Assembly: GCF_017743975.1 (NCBI RefSeq)
Contig: NZ_JAGHRC010000003.1
Span: 434,001 to 498,000, forward strand
Reading direction: 5' to 3'
Source: Ruegeria sp. R14_0
GTDB taxonomy: Bacteria; Pseudomonadota; Alphaproteobacteria; Rhodobacterales; Rhodobacteraceae
DNA length: 64,000 nucleotides
The notes beneath the pieces were generated by a model. The model ran no database searches. It saw only the letters and a program-made list of their open reading frames with translations, and was not told the DNA's origin. This document shows, piece by piece, positions 10,163 to 18,500 of the stretch (position 1 is the stretch's first letter; the number at the start of each line of letters is the position of its first letter). Both the position numbers and the translations under genes were made by a program.

Positions 10163-10203
10163 AAAAACGGCGGGTTGATCTGCTGCCACTGATCAACCCG
10201 CCG
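10163..10203 (-). terminator. Intrinsic terminator in the mraZ leader
   Basis: On the minus strand a perfect 13-bp stem (CGGCGGGTTGATC with GATCAACCCGCCG, 10-base loop) is followed by TTTTTC. It faces the same way as mraZ and ends 54 bp before its TTG start. It would end a short leader RNA and reduce read-through into the dcw operon. Confidence 0.87.
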
Positions 10204-10385
10204 CATTGACCCGCTGAGCGGGATGTCCAGCTGCGCGCGCCACCTGGGGGGATGTCTGCTCGCCCGCGCGCCGGATCTCTTGATTGATGAAAGCGAGATG
10301 CCTGTATGAAACCTGATTAGTCTTTTTGGTTCGGGGTCGTTTGGCGCCCCATGTGCCTCGTCCTCATCGGATGAATAAGGGATGC
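10163..10385 (-). ncRNA. Candidate UpsM-type leader sRNA upstream of mraZ
   Basis: The stretch between the candidate MraZ boxes and the intrinsic terminator at 10163-10203 has no plausible gene. It sits exactly where Rhodobacter sphaeroides makes UpsM, an abundant sRNA formed by partial termination in the dcw 5' leader. A second small dyad (CCCGCT/AGCGGG) lies at about 10211-10223. The 5' end is not determined; I set it just downstream of the MraZ-box region. The 3' end is the T run of the terminator. Homology to UpsM is inferred from position and architecture, not from sequence alignment. Confidence 0.55.
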
Positions 10386-10387
10386 CA

Positions 10388-10412
10388 TGGGAATTTATGG
10401 AAATCAACAGGA
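10388..10412. promoter_or_regulatory. Candidate MraZ operator (three 10-bp-spaced boxes)
   Basis: Read on the plus strand, TGGGA (10388), TGGAA (10398) and CAGGA (10408) occur at an exact 10-bp period with 5-base spacers. This is the spacing of MraZ operators (TGGGN repeated every 10 bp in E. coli). Only the first box is a perfect TGGG. It lies about 280 bp upstream of mraZ, beyond the leader terminator. Confidence 0.45.
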
Positions 10413-10858
10413 AATTTTTACACTCACCGCTTGTACGGCGCTATAGATGAATTTTAAATTGAAGAAAATCAGGGTCGAGATACTATTTGTAGATGAAGCC
10501 TATTACTCAAACACTAAATAAGCTAAAAAAATGGCATCGCCCAATACGTCCCACGAATTCCCAGAAAAATTCTCCGATTATCGAGATTCTCAAAAAAACC
10601 AGCAAATCGGGTGATTTTTGCAACGAATCGCGCAGCAGGAAAACAACGCTAATCTCGGGATTTTTGGGTCACTACAAGCGTTGCCCATGATTTCCCATAC
10701 ACGCTCGCCAACTACATTCGGGCACTTGAGAGTATTCTGAATGCACAAGATTTAACGAAACCTGCCAAAATACTTCGCACCACTTTCAAACCTGAAATAT
10801 CAGACTGAAACTTTCCCTTGCGGAAGATGACTCAAAAAGCCCTGTTTTATTGGTCTTT
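10413..10858. other. AT-rich intergenic region between the divergent dcw and DUF1127 promoters
   Basis: About 450 bp, clearly richer in A and T than the flanks, holding the start regions of two divergent transcripts. Short frames of up to about 65 codons on the plus strand (from 10493) lack a ribosome binding site and any protein-like composition, so no gene is called. Several GANTC sites (for example in GAGATTCTC and CGAATCGC) could be targets of the CcrM methylase. No promoter for the dcw leader could be picked with confidence. Confidence 0.5.
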
Positions 10859-10887
10859 TTGACAGATCATATTCAACCAATTGATAT
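10859..10887 (+). promoter_or_regulatory. Promoter of the DUF1127-CcsR transcript
   Basis: TTGACA (10859-10864), a 17-bp spacer and TGATAT (10882-10887) form a near-consensus housekeeping-type promoter, giving a start near 10894 and a leader of about 120 bases. A dyad TGCTGCATAGCAGCA (10897-10911) lies at the start point and may be an operator or a 5' hairpin. In R. sphaeroides the equivalent promoter is read by RpoH-type sigma factors. Whether that holds here cannot be decided from sequence. Confidence 0.6.
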
Positions 10888-11012
10888 CTATGCATTTGCT
10901 GCATAGCAGCATTGATGTCGCAGGGTATTGTGCAATCGCAGCATTTGCCTATTTTCAGTCTCAAGCAAGCGCCGGACATCACCGGCAACAACGAATAGAT
11001 CGAGTTAAGCAA

Positions 11013-11237
11013 ATGGCTGTAGCAACACAGAACACCGCGCTCAAAGGCGCACCGGTAACTGGCCTGACTTCGCTGTTTGAGGCCGCAAAAACACGGTTCG
11101 CCCGGTACCGCATTTACCGCCAGACGGTTAACGAACTGTCTGAGCTGTCGAACCGCGAACTGGCTGATCTGGGCCTTCACCGCTCGATGATCCGCCGCCT
11201 AGCCCTGCAAGCGGCCGAAGATTACGTCGCACGGTAA
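11013..11237 (+). CDS. Small DUF1127 protein, CcaF1-like
   Basis: A 74-residue basic protein whose C-terminal half is a DUF1127 domain: YRQTVNELSELSNRELADLG followed by LHRSMIRRLA. ATG 11013 is chosen because the family starts here; an open frame upstream to 10881 runs through the leader. It is followed within 22 bp by three hairpin-pair RNA units. In R. sphaeroides the DUF1127 protein in this position (CcaF1) binds RNA and takes part in maturation of the CcsR sRNAs made from the same transcript. By position and size this is the likely counterpart. Key basic residues in the C-terminal half could contact RNA. Confidence 0.88.
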   Translation: MAVATQNTALKGAPVTGLTSLFEAAKTRFARYRIYRQTVNELSELSNRELADLGLHRSMIRRLALQAAEDYVAR

Positions 11238-11254
11238 GCGACACAGAAACACCG

Positions 11255-11331
11255 AGATCAGGTCCTTCCTCCTCCCTTTAGGACCTGTATTTCAGCGGCA
11301 GCGTCTCTCCTCCTCCCTGACGTTGCCGCAC
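11255..11331 (+). ncRNA. CcsR-type ('cuckoo') sRNA unit 1
   Basis: Two adjacent hairpins with CCTCCTCCC in their loops. Hairpin one is at 11259-11287 (stem CAGGTCCT/AGGACCTG, motif at 11268-11276). Hairpin two is at 11295-11329 (11-bp stem with one G-U pair, motif at 11309-11317). The loop motif is complementary to GGGAGGAGG, so it resembles an anti-Shine-Dalgarno sequence. The pair arrangement after a DUF1127 gene is that of the CcsR RNAs of R. sphaeroides, which are cut from one transcript. Unit borders are estimated from the hairpins. Confidence 0.82.
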
Positions 11332-11358
11332 CTTATACCGGCCCTGAACGCCGGAACA

Positions 11359-11441
11359 TGATACACCGGGTACTCCTCCTCCCTTTCCCGGTGTTGAAAG
11401 CGCGCGGCGACGTCTCTCCTCCTCCCTGACGTCGCCGCGTC
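11359..11441 (+). ncRNA. CcsR-type ('cuckoo') sRNA unit 2
   Basis: The first hairpin is at 11363-11394 (ACACCGGG/CCCGGTGT, motif CCTCCTCCC at 11375-11383). The second is at 11403-11439, with a perfect 12-bp stem and the motif at 11418-11426. Stem sequences differ from units 1 and 3 while the loop motif is invariant. The unit starts 104 bp after unit 1. Borders are estimated. Confidence 0.82.
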
Positions 11442-11470
11442 TTCCTCATACCGGGGTCAAACCCGGGTTC

Positions 11471-11557
11471 GGATACATCAGGGCTTTCCTCCTCCCTGCC
11501 CTGGTGTTGAAAAGAACGGCGGTTCCCCCTCCTCCTCCCTGGGAACCGCCGTTTTTG
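11471..11557 (+). ncRNA. CcsR-type ('cuckoo') sRNA unit 3
   Basis: The first hairpin is at 11475-11507 (10-bp stem with a G-U pair, motif at 11488-11496). The second is at 11515-11553 (13-bp stem, motif at 11531-11539, preceded by one extra CCT), directly followed by TTTTTG. The last hairpin therefore also ends transcription of the whole DUF1127-CcsR operon. The unit starts 112 bp after unit 2. Confidence 0.82.
11515..11556 (+). terminator. Intrinsic terminator of the DUF1127-CcsR operon
   Basis: A perfect 13-bp stem (AACGGCGGTTCCC with GGGAACCGCCGTT) whose loop holds CCTCCTCCC, followed by five T residues at 11552-11556. Confidence 0.9.
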
Positions 11558-11647
11558 TTTCTTCCAGCACATGAAAAAGGCGCCGCAGTTGACACCGGGC
11601 GCCCTCACAAAGAATCGAGCATGTGCCGTCAGGCACATTCCTTTTGA

Positions 11648-14041
11648 TTAAAACGGAACATCGTCCTTGGCGGACAGAAACCGTGAGACGACCTTTTTGG
11701 TCCCTGCCTTATCGAAATCCACCTCGACCTTGTCGCCCTCGATGCCGATCACAGCTCCATAGCCGAACTTCTGGTGAAACACTCGCTCGCCCAAGGTAAA
11801 GCTGGCTACAGCCGTTGCGTCGATCACCGTGTTTCGGCTCTCGCGCGGTTGCGAAGTTCCATACTGGCCCTGCCGCGCCTGCATCCGCTTCCACCCCGGA
11901 GAGTTATAAACATTTGCCTCTGCAGCGCGGGTTTCGATGCCGGCAGTCTGCTGACCACCACCATACAGGCCGGGTGGCGTCAGGACTTCAACGTGTTCCT
12001 CAGGCAGCTCATCGATGAAACGTGACGGCATGGCGTTCTGCCACTGGCCAAACACCCGCCGATTGGCCGCAAAGGATATCGTACAGACTTCTTCCGCCCG
12101 CGTGATGCCCACATACGCCAGCCGCCGCTCTTCTTCGAGCCCCTTGATCCCGGATTCGTCCATGGATCGCTGCGACGGGAACAACCCGTCCTCCCAGCCC
12201 GGCAGAAACACGGCAGGAAACTCCAGACCCTTTGCCGCATGCAAGGTCATGATCGAGACCTTGGCCCCGTCACCCTCCTGCTCGTTGTCCATGACAAGGC
12301 TGACATGTTCCAGAAACCCCTGGAGATTCTCGAAATTGTCCAGCTGGTTGACCAGTTCCTTAAGGTTTTCCAACCGCCCCGGTGCTTCCGGCGTCTTTTC
12401 GTTTTGCCAATGCGCGGTATAGCCGGACTCGTCCAGAATGATTTGGGCCAGTTCGATATGCGATACCTCAGGCTCGCCAAACCGCAACGGCGCGCCATCA
12501 TCGATGACCGTGTCATCCTCAACCTCAATCCGAGGGCCACGGGTCATACCGTTCCAACGTGCCAGCCCGTCGATCAACTCGCGCAGCGCCTTACCGCCCT
12601 TGCCCTTGATCAGACCGTTATCGACCGCGATCCGGGCGCCATCGACCAGTGACACTCCGTTTTCACGTGCCGTCATCTGAATCGTCTGCTGCGCCTTGTC
12701 CCCAAGGCCACGCTTCGGCGTGTTTACAATCCGTTCGAACGCCAGATCATCGCCGGGGCTGACCACCAGTCGGAAATAGGCCATCGCATCGCGAATCTCC
12801 ATCCGTTCATAGAATCGCGGGCCACCAATAACCTTGTAGGGCAGACCGATCGTCAGGAACCGGTCCTCAAACGCGCGCATTTGATGAGAGGCACGCACAA
12901 GAATCGCGATTTCGTCCAGATTGAAGGGCCGCACCCCGCGGGTTCCGCCCTGCATCGCGTCGATCTCTTCCCCGATCCAACGGGCCTCTTCTTCGCCATC
13001 CCAATGGCCGATCAACCGAACCTTTTCACCATCCTGCGCATCGGTCCAAAGTTCTTTGCCCAGCCGACTTTCGTTGCCACGAATGACATTGGACGCGGCC
13101 GCCAAAATATGTGGGGTCGAGCGGTAGTTCTGTTCAAGCCGCACGACATAAGCACCGGGAAAATCCTTCTCAAACCGCAGGATATTGCCCACCTCAGCCC
13201 CGCGCCAGCCATAAATTGACTGATCATCGTCCCCCACGCAACAAATGTTCTTATGCGCCCCGGCCAGCAACCTCAGCCAGAGGTATTGGGCGACGTTGGT
13301 ATCCTGGTACTCATCCACAAGGATGTAACGGAACCAACGCTGGTATTGCTCCAGCACATCCTGATGGGTCTGAAAGATAGTGACCATGTGCAGCAGCAGA
13401 TCACCAAAATCCACCGCGTTCAGTTCGCGCAAACGCGTCTGGTATTGCGCATAGATTTCGACGCCTTTGTGGTTATAGGCCCCGGCATCAGCAGCAGGAA
13501 CCTTGTCCGGCGTCAGAGCCCGGTTTTTCCAATCGTCGATGATTCCGGCCAGCATCCGCGCGGGCCAGCGCTTGTCATCTATATTTGCCGCCTGAATCAA
13601 CTGTTTGAGCAATCGCAGCTGATCGTCTGTATCCAGAATGGTGAAGTTCGATTTCAGATCGACCAGTTCTGCATGTCGCCGCAGCAACTTGACGCAAATC
13701 GAGTGAAACGTGCCCAGCCATGGCATCCCTTCCGCTGGTTGGCCCAAAAGTCTTCCAACGCGATTTTTCATCTCGCGCGCAGCCTTGTTGGTGAAGGTCA
13801 CCGACAGAATCTCGTTCGGACGCGCCCGTCCGGTGCTGAGCAGATGGGCAATTCGCGCCGTGAGGGCCTTGGTTTTACCGGTCCCCGCCCCGGCCAGCAT
13901 CAGAACAGGCCCATCCAGCCGCTCAACCGCGTCGCGTTGTGCCGGGTTCAGCTCATCCAGATAAGGCATGGGGCGCGCGGCCATCGCGCGTGCGGACAGT
14001 GATGCGCCTTCAAAGGCGTCCATTTCGTCGAAACTGCTCAT
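11648..14041 (-). CDS. uvrD: ATP-dependent DNA helicase UvrD/PcrA
   Basis: Superfamily 1A 3'-5' helicase for nucleotide-excision and mismatch repair and for clearing proteins from DNA. About 797 residues. It shows the Q-motif LNPAQRDAV, Walker A AGAGTGKTKAL, motif Ia SVTFTNKAA, motif II VDEYQDTN, motif III GDDDQSIYGWRGA, motif IV EQNYRSTPHIL, motif V MTLHAAKGLEFPAVFLPG and motif VI RRLAYVGITRA. A C-terminal Tudor-like segment is also present (GYGAVIGIEGDKVEVDFD). ATG 14041 (MSSFDEMDAFEG) fits the family. An in-frame GTG at 14089 would add 16 residues and cannot be excluded. It faces the CcsR terminator tail-to-tail. Confidence 0.95.
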   Translation of the reverse strand: MSSFDEMDAFEGASLSARAMAARPMPYLDELNPAQRDAVERLDGPVLMLAGAGTGKTKALTARIAHLLSTGRARPNEILSVTFTNKAAREMKNRVGRLLGQPAEGMPWLGTFHSICVKLLRRHAELVDLKSNFTILDTDDQLRLLKQLIQAANIDDKRWPARMLAGIIDDWKNRALTPDKVPAADAGAYNHKGVEIYAQYQTRLRELNAVDFGDLLLHMVTIFQTHQDVLEQYQRWFRYILVDEYQDTNVAQYLWLRLLAGAHKNICCVGDDDQSIYGWRGAEVGNILRFEKDFPGAYVVRLEQNYRSTPHILAAASNVIRGNESRLGKELWTDAQDGEKVRLIGHWDGEEEARWIGEEIDAMQGGTRGVRPFNLDEIAILVRASHQMRAFEDRFLTIGLPYKVIGGPRFYERMEIRDAMAYFRLVVSPGDDLAFERIVNTPKRGLGDKAQQTIQMTARENGVSLVDGARIAVDNGLIKGKGGKALRELIDGLARWNGMTRGPRIEVEDDTVIDDGAPLRFGEPEVSHIELAQIILDESGYTAHWQNEKTPEAPGRLENLKELVNQLDNFENLQGFLEHVSLVMDNEQEGDGAKVSIMTLHAAKGLEFPAVFLPGWEDGLFPSQRSMDESGIKGLEEERRLAYVGITRAEEVCTISFAANRRVFGQWQNAMPSRFIDELPEEHVEVLTPPGLYGGGQQTAGIETRAAEANVYNSPGWKRMQARQGQYGTSQPRESRNTVIDATAVASFTLGERVFHQKFGYGAVIGIEGDKVEVDFDKAGTKKVVSRFLSAKDDVPF

Positions 14042-14219
14042 ACCGATAAAACTACGCCGGATGGGCGGCGAGGGAAAGGGTTTGTTCACGCCTTGTTCGC
14101 CCTATTTTTCCCGGATCAGTGAACATCATTCAGCGCGGCGGATTGTGCGCGTGGGATGCCGCAATCGGTCAATGGCCTAAAATCCTTGCCGAATCGCGCC
14201 TTAGGTCTGATCAATCCGT

Positions 14220-15374
14220 ATGGATCTTCATAGTCGTTATCCCGGCATTGCCGACCTGAAACACCGCGCGCAGCGCAGAATTCCGCATTTCGTGTGGGAG
14301 TATCTGGACAGCGGCACCGGGGTCGAGGCCACCTTGCACCGCAACCGCGCCGGGTTGGATCGCGTTGGGTTTCTGCCCTCAATCCTGCACGGCCCGATGG
14401 AGTTCGATACATCGACCACGTTTCTGGGCCAAACCTACCCTCTGCCTTTCGGCGTAGCCCCAATCGGCATGGCGGGGTTGATCTGGCCTGATGCCGAAGG
14501 CCACCTGGCCCGTGCCGCCGCCAAAGCCGGGCTGCCGTTCACTTTGTCAAACGTTGCCAGCCAAAGTCCGGAAGACGTCGCGCCTTATCTGGGGGAAAAT
14601 GCATGGTTTCAACTATATCCACCCAAGGATCCCGATATTCGCACGGACCTTTTGCAACGGGTGCGCGACGCTGGGTTCACAACTCTGGTGATGACCGCAG
14701 ATGTGCCGGTCGCGTCCCGGCGTGAACGTCAAACACGCTCGGGCCTGACCAATCCGCCCAAATTGACTCCGCGCCTGCTGGCCCAAGTGGCGATACGACC
14801 GGAATGGGCACTTGGGATGGCGCGTATCGGCCCACCGCGGATGCGGACGCTGGACAAATACACCGACACTTCAAGCAACCTGCCGCCATCCGCCCATGTT
14901 GGATACCTGCTGCGCACGTCTCCTGACATGGAATATGTGCGATGGTTGCGTGATGCATGGGACGGCCCGCTGATTGTCAAAGGCGTGCAACGCCCAGAAG
15001 ATGCCGCACCCCTCCAGCAGGCCGGCGTGGACGCGATCTGGATCTCGAATCACGGCGGACGTCAATTCGATGGTGCCCCTGCAAGCATCGAGGCCCTGCC
15101 CGCGATCCGTGCCGCCACGGATCTGCCTCTCATCTTTGACAGCGGGATCGAAGGGGGGCTCGACATCCTGCGCGCCAAAGCATTGGGAGCAGATTTCGTG
15201 ATGTTGGGGCGTGGGTTCATGTACGCGCTCGGCGCTTTGGGGGCCAAGGGGCCGGACCATGTCATCGACATTTTGCGACAGGATATGCACTCGAATATGG
15301 GCCAATTGGGCGCCGAGTCGCTGGCTGACCTGCCGCCGATCACACCGCTTGCCGATGCCGCGATGCAGCGCTAG
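14220..15374 (+). CDS. FMN-dependent alpha-hydroxy-acid dehydrogenase (L-lactate dehydrogenase type)
   Basis: A 384-residue TIM-barrel flavoenzyme oxidising an L-2-hydroxy acid to a 2-keto acid. Motifs include the N-terminal LKHRAQRRIPHFVWEYLDSG, PFGVAPIGMAGL, the YPP/KD substrate region and the catalytic segment WISNHGGRQFDG with the base His. The C-terminal phosphate-binding segments are FDSGIEGGLDILRAKALGAD and MLGRGFMYALGALG. L-lactate is the likeliest substrate (LldD-like), but mandelate or glycolate cannot be ruled out from the sequence. It is a single gene, divergent from uvrD, followed 127 bp later by pyc. If it is a lactate dehydrogenase, its pyruvate product would be the pyc substrate, but no shared operon is evident. 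No strong SD is visible. Confidence 0.88.
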   Translation: MDLHSRYPGIADLKHRAQRRIPHFVWEYLDSGTGVEATLHRNRAGLDRVGFLPSILHGPMEFDTSTTFLGQTYPLPFGVAPIGMAGLIWPDAEGHLARAAAKAGLPFTLSNVASQSPEDVAPYLGENAWFQLYPPKDPDIRTDLLQRVRDAGFTTLVMTADVPVASRRERQTRSGLTNPPKLTPRLLAQVAIRPEWALGMARIGPPRMRTLDKYTDTSSNLPPSAHVGYLLRTSPDMEYVRWLRDAWDGPLIVKGVQRPEDAAPLQQAGVDAIWISNHGGRQFDGAPASIEALPAIRAATDLPLIFDSGIEGGLDILRAKALGADFVMLGRGFMYALGALGAKGPDHVIDILRQDMHSNMGQLGAESLADLPPITPLADAAMQR

Positions 15375-15501
15375 AAGAAAGATAGCGCTAACAGAGGGCG
15401 TTTGCGAGCGTTAACATGCCGGTTCTACCCAGAACGACTGATATACGTGCGCGTATTGTCCGCCTATCAACACGGCCAAACAAGTAGGACCGGGACCCGA
15501 C

Positions 15502-18500
15502 ATGACTGACTTCAACAAGATCCTGATCGCCAACCGCGGCGAGATTGCCATTCGCGTGATGCGCGCGGCCAATGAGATGGGCAAACGCACCGTCGCTGTC
15601 TTCGCCGAGGAAGACAAGCTGGGCTTGCACCGTTTCAAGGCGGACGAGGCATATCGCATCGGTGAAGGGATGGGACCGGTTGCGGCATATCTTAGCATCG
15701 ACGAGATTATTCGTGTGGCGAAGGAATGCGGCGCCGACGCAATCCACCCTGGCTATGGCCTGCTGTCCGAGAATCCGGACTTCGTCGACGCCTGCGTCCA
15801 GAACGGCATCACCTTCATTGGCCCTAAAGCCGAAACCATGCGCGCCCTGGGCGACAAGGCCAGCGCGCGGCGTGTAGCCATTGCAGCAGGCGTTCCGGTG
15901 ATTCCCGCGACCGAGGTTCTGGGCGATGACATGGACGCAATCCGCGCCGAAGCCAAAGAGATCGGCTATCCGCTGATGCTGAAAGCCAGCTGGGGCGGCG
16001 GCGGGCGCGGCATGCGTCCGATCAATTCGGAAGACGAGCTGGAAGAAAAGGTTCTGGAAGGCCGCCGCGAGGCTGAGGCCGCCTTTGGCAACGGCGAAGG
16101 GTATCTGGAAAAGATGATCACCCGCGCCCGCCACGTTGAAGTGCAGATCCTGGGCGACAAACATGGTGAGATTTACCACCTGTACGAACGGGATTGCTCG
16201 GTCCAGCGCCGGAACCAAAAGGTCGTTGAACGCGCCCCGGCCCCTTATTTGTCCGAAGAACAGCGCGCCGAGATTTGCGAACTGGGTCGAAAAATCTGTG
16301 CCCATGTAAACTATGAATGCGCCGGTACCGTCGAATTCCTGATGGATATGGAAACCGGCAAGTTTTACTTCATCGAGGTGAACCCGCGCGTACAGGTGGA
16401 ACATACCGTCACCGAGGAAGTCACCGGCATCGACATCGTTCAGGCGCAGATTCTGATCGCCGAGGGCAAAACGCTGGCCGAGGCCACGGGTGCCGCAAGC
16501 CAGGCAGACGTGCACCTGACCGGCCATGCCCTGCAAACCCGGATCACTACCGAGGACCCGCAGAACAACTTCATCCCCGATTACGGCCGCATCACCGCCT
16601 ATCGATCGGCCACCGGCATGGGCATCCGTCTGGACGGCGGTACGGCTTATGCGGGTGGCGTGATCACGCGCTACTACGACTCGCTGCTGACCAAGGTCAC
16701 GGCAAAGGCCCCGACGCCCGAGGCGGCCATTGCCCGCATGGACCGCGCTCTGCGCGAGTTCCGTATTCGCGGCGTCAGCACCAATATCGACTTTGTCATC
16801 AACCTGCTGAAACACCCGACCTTCCTGTCGAATGAATACACCACCAAGTTCATCGACACGACGCCAGACCTGTTCACTTTCAAGCGCCGTCGCGACCGGG
16901 GCACCAAGGTGCTGACCTATATCGCCGACATCACGGTAAATGGTCACCCCGAGACCAAGGATCGCCCGGAACCGCGTGCCGATCTGAAAGAGGCCAAGGC
17001 ACCCGCGCCCAAGGCCGAGCCGCAGATGGGCACCCGCAATCTGTTGGAGCAAAAAGGCCCGCAGGCTGTTGCCGACTGGATGAAAGCCCAGCGTCAGTTG
17101 CTGATCACCGATACCACCATGCGTGACGGACATCAGTCGCTGCTGGCGACGCGGATGCGCTCGATCGACATGATCAAGGTGGCCCCGACATATGCGGCCA
17201 ATCTGCCGCAATTGTTCTCGGTCGAATGCTGGGGCGGCGCGACTTTCGACGTTGCCTATCGCTTCCTGCAAGAATGCCCGTGGCAGCGCCTGCGCGACCT
17301 CCGCGAGGCAATGCCCAACCTGATGACCCAGATGCTGCTGCGCGGCGCGAATGGCGTAGGCTACACCAACTACCCCGATAACGTGGTGCAGGAATTCGTG
17401 CGTCAGGCATCTGAAAACATTGATGTTTTCCGCGTGTTCGACTCGCTCAACTGGGTCGAGAATATGCGCGTCGCGATGGACGCGGTCGTCGAGAACGGCA
17501 AGATCTGCGAAGGCACCGTTTGCTATACCGGTGACATTCTGGACCCGGATCGTGCGAAGTATGACCTGAAATACTATGTCGGCATGGCGAAAGAGTTGCG
17601 CGACGCAGGCGCGCATATTCTGGGTCTGAAAGACATGGCTGGTCTGCTGAAACCCGCCTCGGCCAAGATCCTGATCCGCGCTCTGAAGGAAGAAGTCGGC
17701 CTGCCGATCCACTTCCACACGCACGACACCGCCGGCATCGCCAGCGCCACCATTCTGGCCGCGTCCGAGGCGGGCGTGGACGCGGTGGACTGCGCGATGG
17801 ACAGCTTCTCGGGCAACACCAGCCAAGCAACGCTGGGCACTGTCGTCGAGGCGCTGCGCCATACAGATCGTGACACCGGCCTGGATATCAAGGCCATCCG
17901 CGAAATCAGCGATTATTTCGAGGCGGTCCGCGGTCAGTACGCAGCCTTCGAATCCAGCCTGCAAGCCCCGGCATCCGAGGTCTATCTGCACGAGATGCCC
18001 GGCGGTCAGTTCACCAACCTCAAGGCGCAGGCGCGCTCGCTGGGGCTGGAAGAACGCTGGCATGAGGTCGCACAGATGTATGCGGACGTAAACCAGATGT
18101 TCGGTGACATCGTAAAGGTGACACCGTCGTCCAAAGTCGTCGGCGACATGGCACTGATGATGGTCAGCCAGGGCTTGACCCGTTCCGACGTGGAAAGCCC
18201 CGAAGCGGACGTGGCCTTCCCCGACTCGGTCGTGGACATGATGCGCGGCAACCTGGGTCAGCCTCCGGGCGGTTTCCCGGACACCATCGTCAAGAAGGTG
18301 CTGAAGGACGAAGCGCCCAACACCAACCGCCCCGGCAAAGACGTACCGCCCGTTGATCTTGAGGCCACACGGGCCGAGTTGTCCCAGTTGCTGGAAGGCA
18401 AAGAGGTCGATGACGAGGATCTGAACGGCTATCTGATGTATCCCAAGGTGTTCCTGGATTACATGGGTCGCCACCGGATCTACGGTCCTGTTCGTGCGCT

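Noticed and set aside
10493..10690. 65-codon plus-strand frame in the AT-rich region
   Set aside because: No SD, no conserved composition, and it lies between two promoters. Better read as intergenic DNA.
11255..11557. Possible CRISPR array because of the repeated CCTCCTCCC units
   Set aside because: The repeats sit in hairpin loops with different stems, the identical part is only 9 bases and the spacing is irregular. There are no cas genes.
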